NCBI GenBank assembly: GCA_965243805.1
Contig: OZ251577.1
Location: 868,001 to 932,000, forward strand
Origin: CATQHQ01 sp965243805
Lineage (GTDB): Bacteria > Gemmatimonadota > Gemmatimonadetes > Longimicrobiales > Gaopeijiaceae
Direction of reading: 5' to 3'
Length of the DNA stretch: 64,000 nucleotides
In this document: in pieces, positions 62,890-64,000 of the stretch
Position numbering within the stretch: position 1 is the stretch's first letter
Layout: each line of letters opens with the position of its first letter
Position numbers and translations under genes: made by a program
Notes under the pieces: generated by a model
Seen by the model: only the letters and a program-made list of their open reading frames with translations
The model's database searches: none
What the model was told of the DNA's origin: nothing

Positions 62890-64000
62890 CTACCGCCGGC
62901 GCATCACCGTATAACCCGACACCACGTCGAAGCGTAGCACTTCCGCCGCGTCCGAGCTTCCCTCGAAGGTGAGAAGCTGGTCGCCGTTGCTGAAGGTGGT
63001 TCCTCCCCGGTAGGCCAGGGTGTCGGCCTCCTGCTGGTCCGCTGGCACCTCCTGGTCGGCGGTCACGAGGGCGACCAGCGTGAGGGCCTCGCCGTCCGCA
63101 ACGATCCGAACCACCGCCTCGCCCCCTCTCGCGGGTCCGCCGTAGGTCCCCTCGTACCACGCCAGCTCCCCCTCGAAGGGCTCGGGCGCCGGAGTGCGGT
63201 CGCCCACCATCGCCGTCACAATCTCCCGGGCCAGCTCCGACGGCCCCGGCGGCCCCGTGGTGTTGATCAGCACGACCACGACCAGCTCCTCGTCGGGCAG
63301 GTAGAGGGACTCGGCGAGGAAGCCGTTGATGCCACCTCCGTGGTGCAGCGCCCGGTGGCCCAGAATGTCGCTAGTGGCCAGCCCCAGAGCGTAGCGCGTG
63401 CGCGTGCCGTCGTTCAGGTCGCCGGGCTCGACCAGCTGGCGGTAGGAGTCCTCCGACAGGACGTCGCCGCCGTGCAGCGCTCCCAGCCAGACCGTCAAAT
63501 CCTTCGCCGTGGAGCAGAGGGAGCCGGCGGAGAACGGCACGTTGTGGACGATGAACCCCTTGTTGTACAGCCCGTCTTCGCCGGCGTCGTAGCCCTTGAC
63601 CTTGCCTTCGTGGATCTCTGTCTCGCTGCAGTAGTGGGACCGGTGCATTCCCAGTTCGTCGAAGAACCGGTCCTCCACGTACTCCTCGTAGCTGATGCCG
63701 GAGACGTCCTCCAGGATCATCCCCGCCAAGTAGTACGCCGAGTTGTTGTAGATCTCGTGCTCGCCAGTGGGGAAGTCGAAGGGATGGCCCGCGAAGAGCG
63801 CCACCAAGCTGTCTTGGGGCACGCGACGCACGAAGTAGGGGTACGCCGCCGCCATCTCCGTGTATCCCCGAATCCCCGAGGTGTGGTCGAGAAGCTCCCG
63901 CACGGTGATCCGGTTCCCCTGGGTGGGGAAGTCGGGCAGGTATTCTCCGATCTCCGCGTTCAGGTCGACTAGTCCCTGCTCCTGAAGTCGCAGGAGCCCG
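62890..64000 (-). CDS. Beta-lactamase-fold serine hydrolase (5' part outside window)
   Basis: C-terminal about 370 codons of a class C beta-lactamase/penicillin-binding-like hydrolase. The frame is open to the window edge (LLRLQEQGLVDLNAEIGEYL ... ITVRELLDHTSGIRGY). The YxN motif is in EIYNNSAYYLAG and the third motif appears as ALHHGGGINGFLAES. The SxxK nucleophile motif should lie just beyond the window. A C-terminal lipocalin-like domain (EGELAWYEGTYGGPARGG ... LRFDVVSGYTVMRR) follows. Such enzymes are usually esterases or peptidases, not resistance genes. Confidence 0.9.
   Translation of the reverse strand, partial: GLLRLQEQGLVDLNAEIGEYLPDFPTQGNRITVRELLDHTSGIRGYTEMAAAYPYFVRRVPQDSLVALFAGHPFDFPTGEHEIYNNSAYYLAGMILEDVSGISYEEYVEDRFFDELGMHRSHYCSETEIHEGKVKGYDAGEDGLYNKGFIVHNVPFSAGSLCSTAKDLTVWLGALHGGDVLSEDSYRQLVEPGDLNDGTRTRYALGLATSDILGHRALHHGGGINGFLAESLYLPDEELVVVVLINTTGPPGPSELAREIVTAMVGDRTPAPEPFEGELAWYEGTYGGPARGGEAVVRIVADGEALTLVALVTADQEVPADQQEADTLAYRGGTTFSNGDQLLTFEGSSDAAEVLRFDVVSGYTVMRRR

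Overview
GC-rich DNA (roughly two-thirds G+C by eye) from a Gram-negative bacterium. It has TonB-dependent receptor, lipoprotein and periplasmic genes, a cobalamin riboswitch, and many secreted peptidases (two S9 prolyl oligopeptidases, M14, DUF885, a rhomboid). This mixture, with 6-bladed propeller lipoproteins and PQQ dehydrogenases, is most like Gemmatimonadota. That is inferred from gene content only; no rRNA or other decisive marker is present.

Layout. 1-2471: phosphate uptake operon pstS-pstC-pstA (minus strand, pstA cut by the window edge). 2665-4645: flotillin/NfeD membrane pair. 4811-10884: PQQ dehydrogenase, a possible tiny lipoprotein, a B12 riboswitch with its BtuB-like receptor, and an Nramp-like transporter. 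11049-13124: S9 peptidase. 13129-15174: a more AT-rich two-gene insert coding an OLD/ABC-type ATPase and a small protein with a D...ExK nuclease-like motif. 15203-16915: DUF885 lipoprotein. 16968-26832: a minus-strand defence cluster with an unknown protein, an Eco57I-like methylase bounded by C17 and G26 homopolymers and split near its 3' end, an ImmA/IrrE metallopeptidase and a PLD-SNF2 helicase. 27316-29927: acyl-CoA synthetase and ketopantoate-reductase-like pair. 30043-39168: three tandem paralogous N6-adenine methylase/putative nuclease genes separated by a repeated palindrome with 12-nt iterated half-sites. 39232-64000: housekeeping and peptide metabolism genes (GlcD-like oxidase, MBL hydrolase, M14 peptidase, rhomboid, EF-G paralogue, DtxR-type regulator, cyclophilin, YbdK ligase, S9 peptidase, 5'-3' exonuclease, alpha/beta hydrolase, DnaE, propeller lipoprotein, beta-lactamase-fold hydrolase).

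The strongest candidates for new biology lie between 13 and 39 kb. (1) The tandem methylase array: copy 3 is a mosaic whose ends match copy 1 while an internal block of about 0.8 kb, plausibly the target-recognition domain, matches copy 2. This looks like specificity shuffling by recombination. (2) The methylase-helicase cluster: both homopolymers sit where one base would change the start codon or fuse the split 3' end, as expected of a phase-variable restriction/defence system. (3) The ATPase plus ExK-protein pair. None of the three matches a named defence system that I can recognise.

The window is also rich in short tandem duplications of 12-24 bp at gene starts, Shine-Dalgarno sites, linkers and gene ends.
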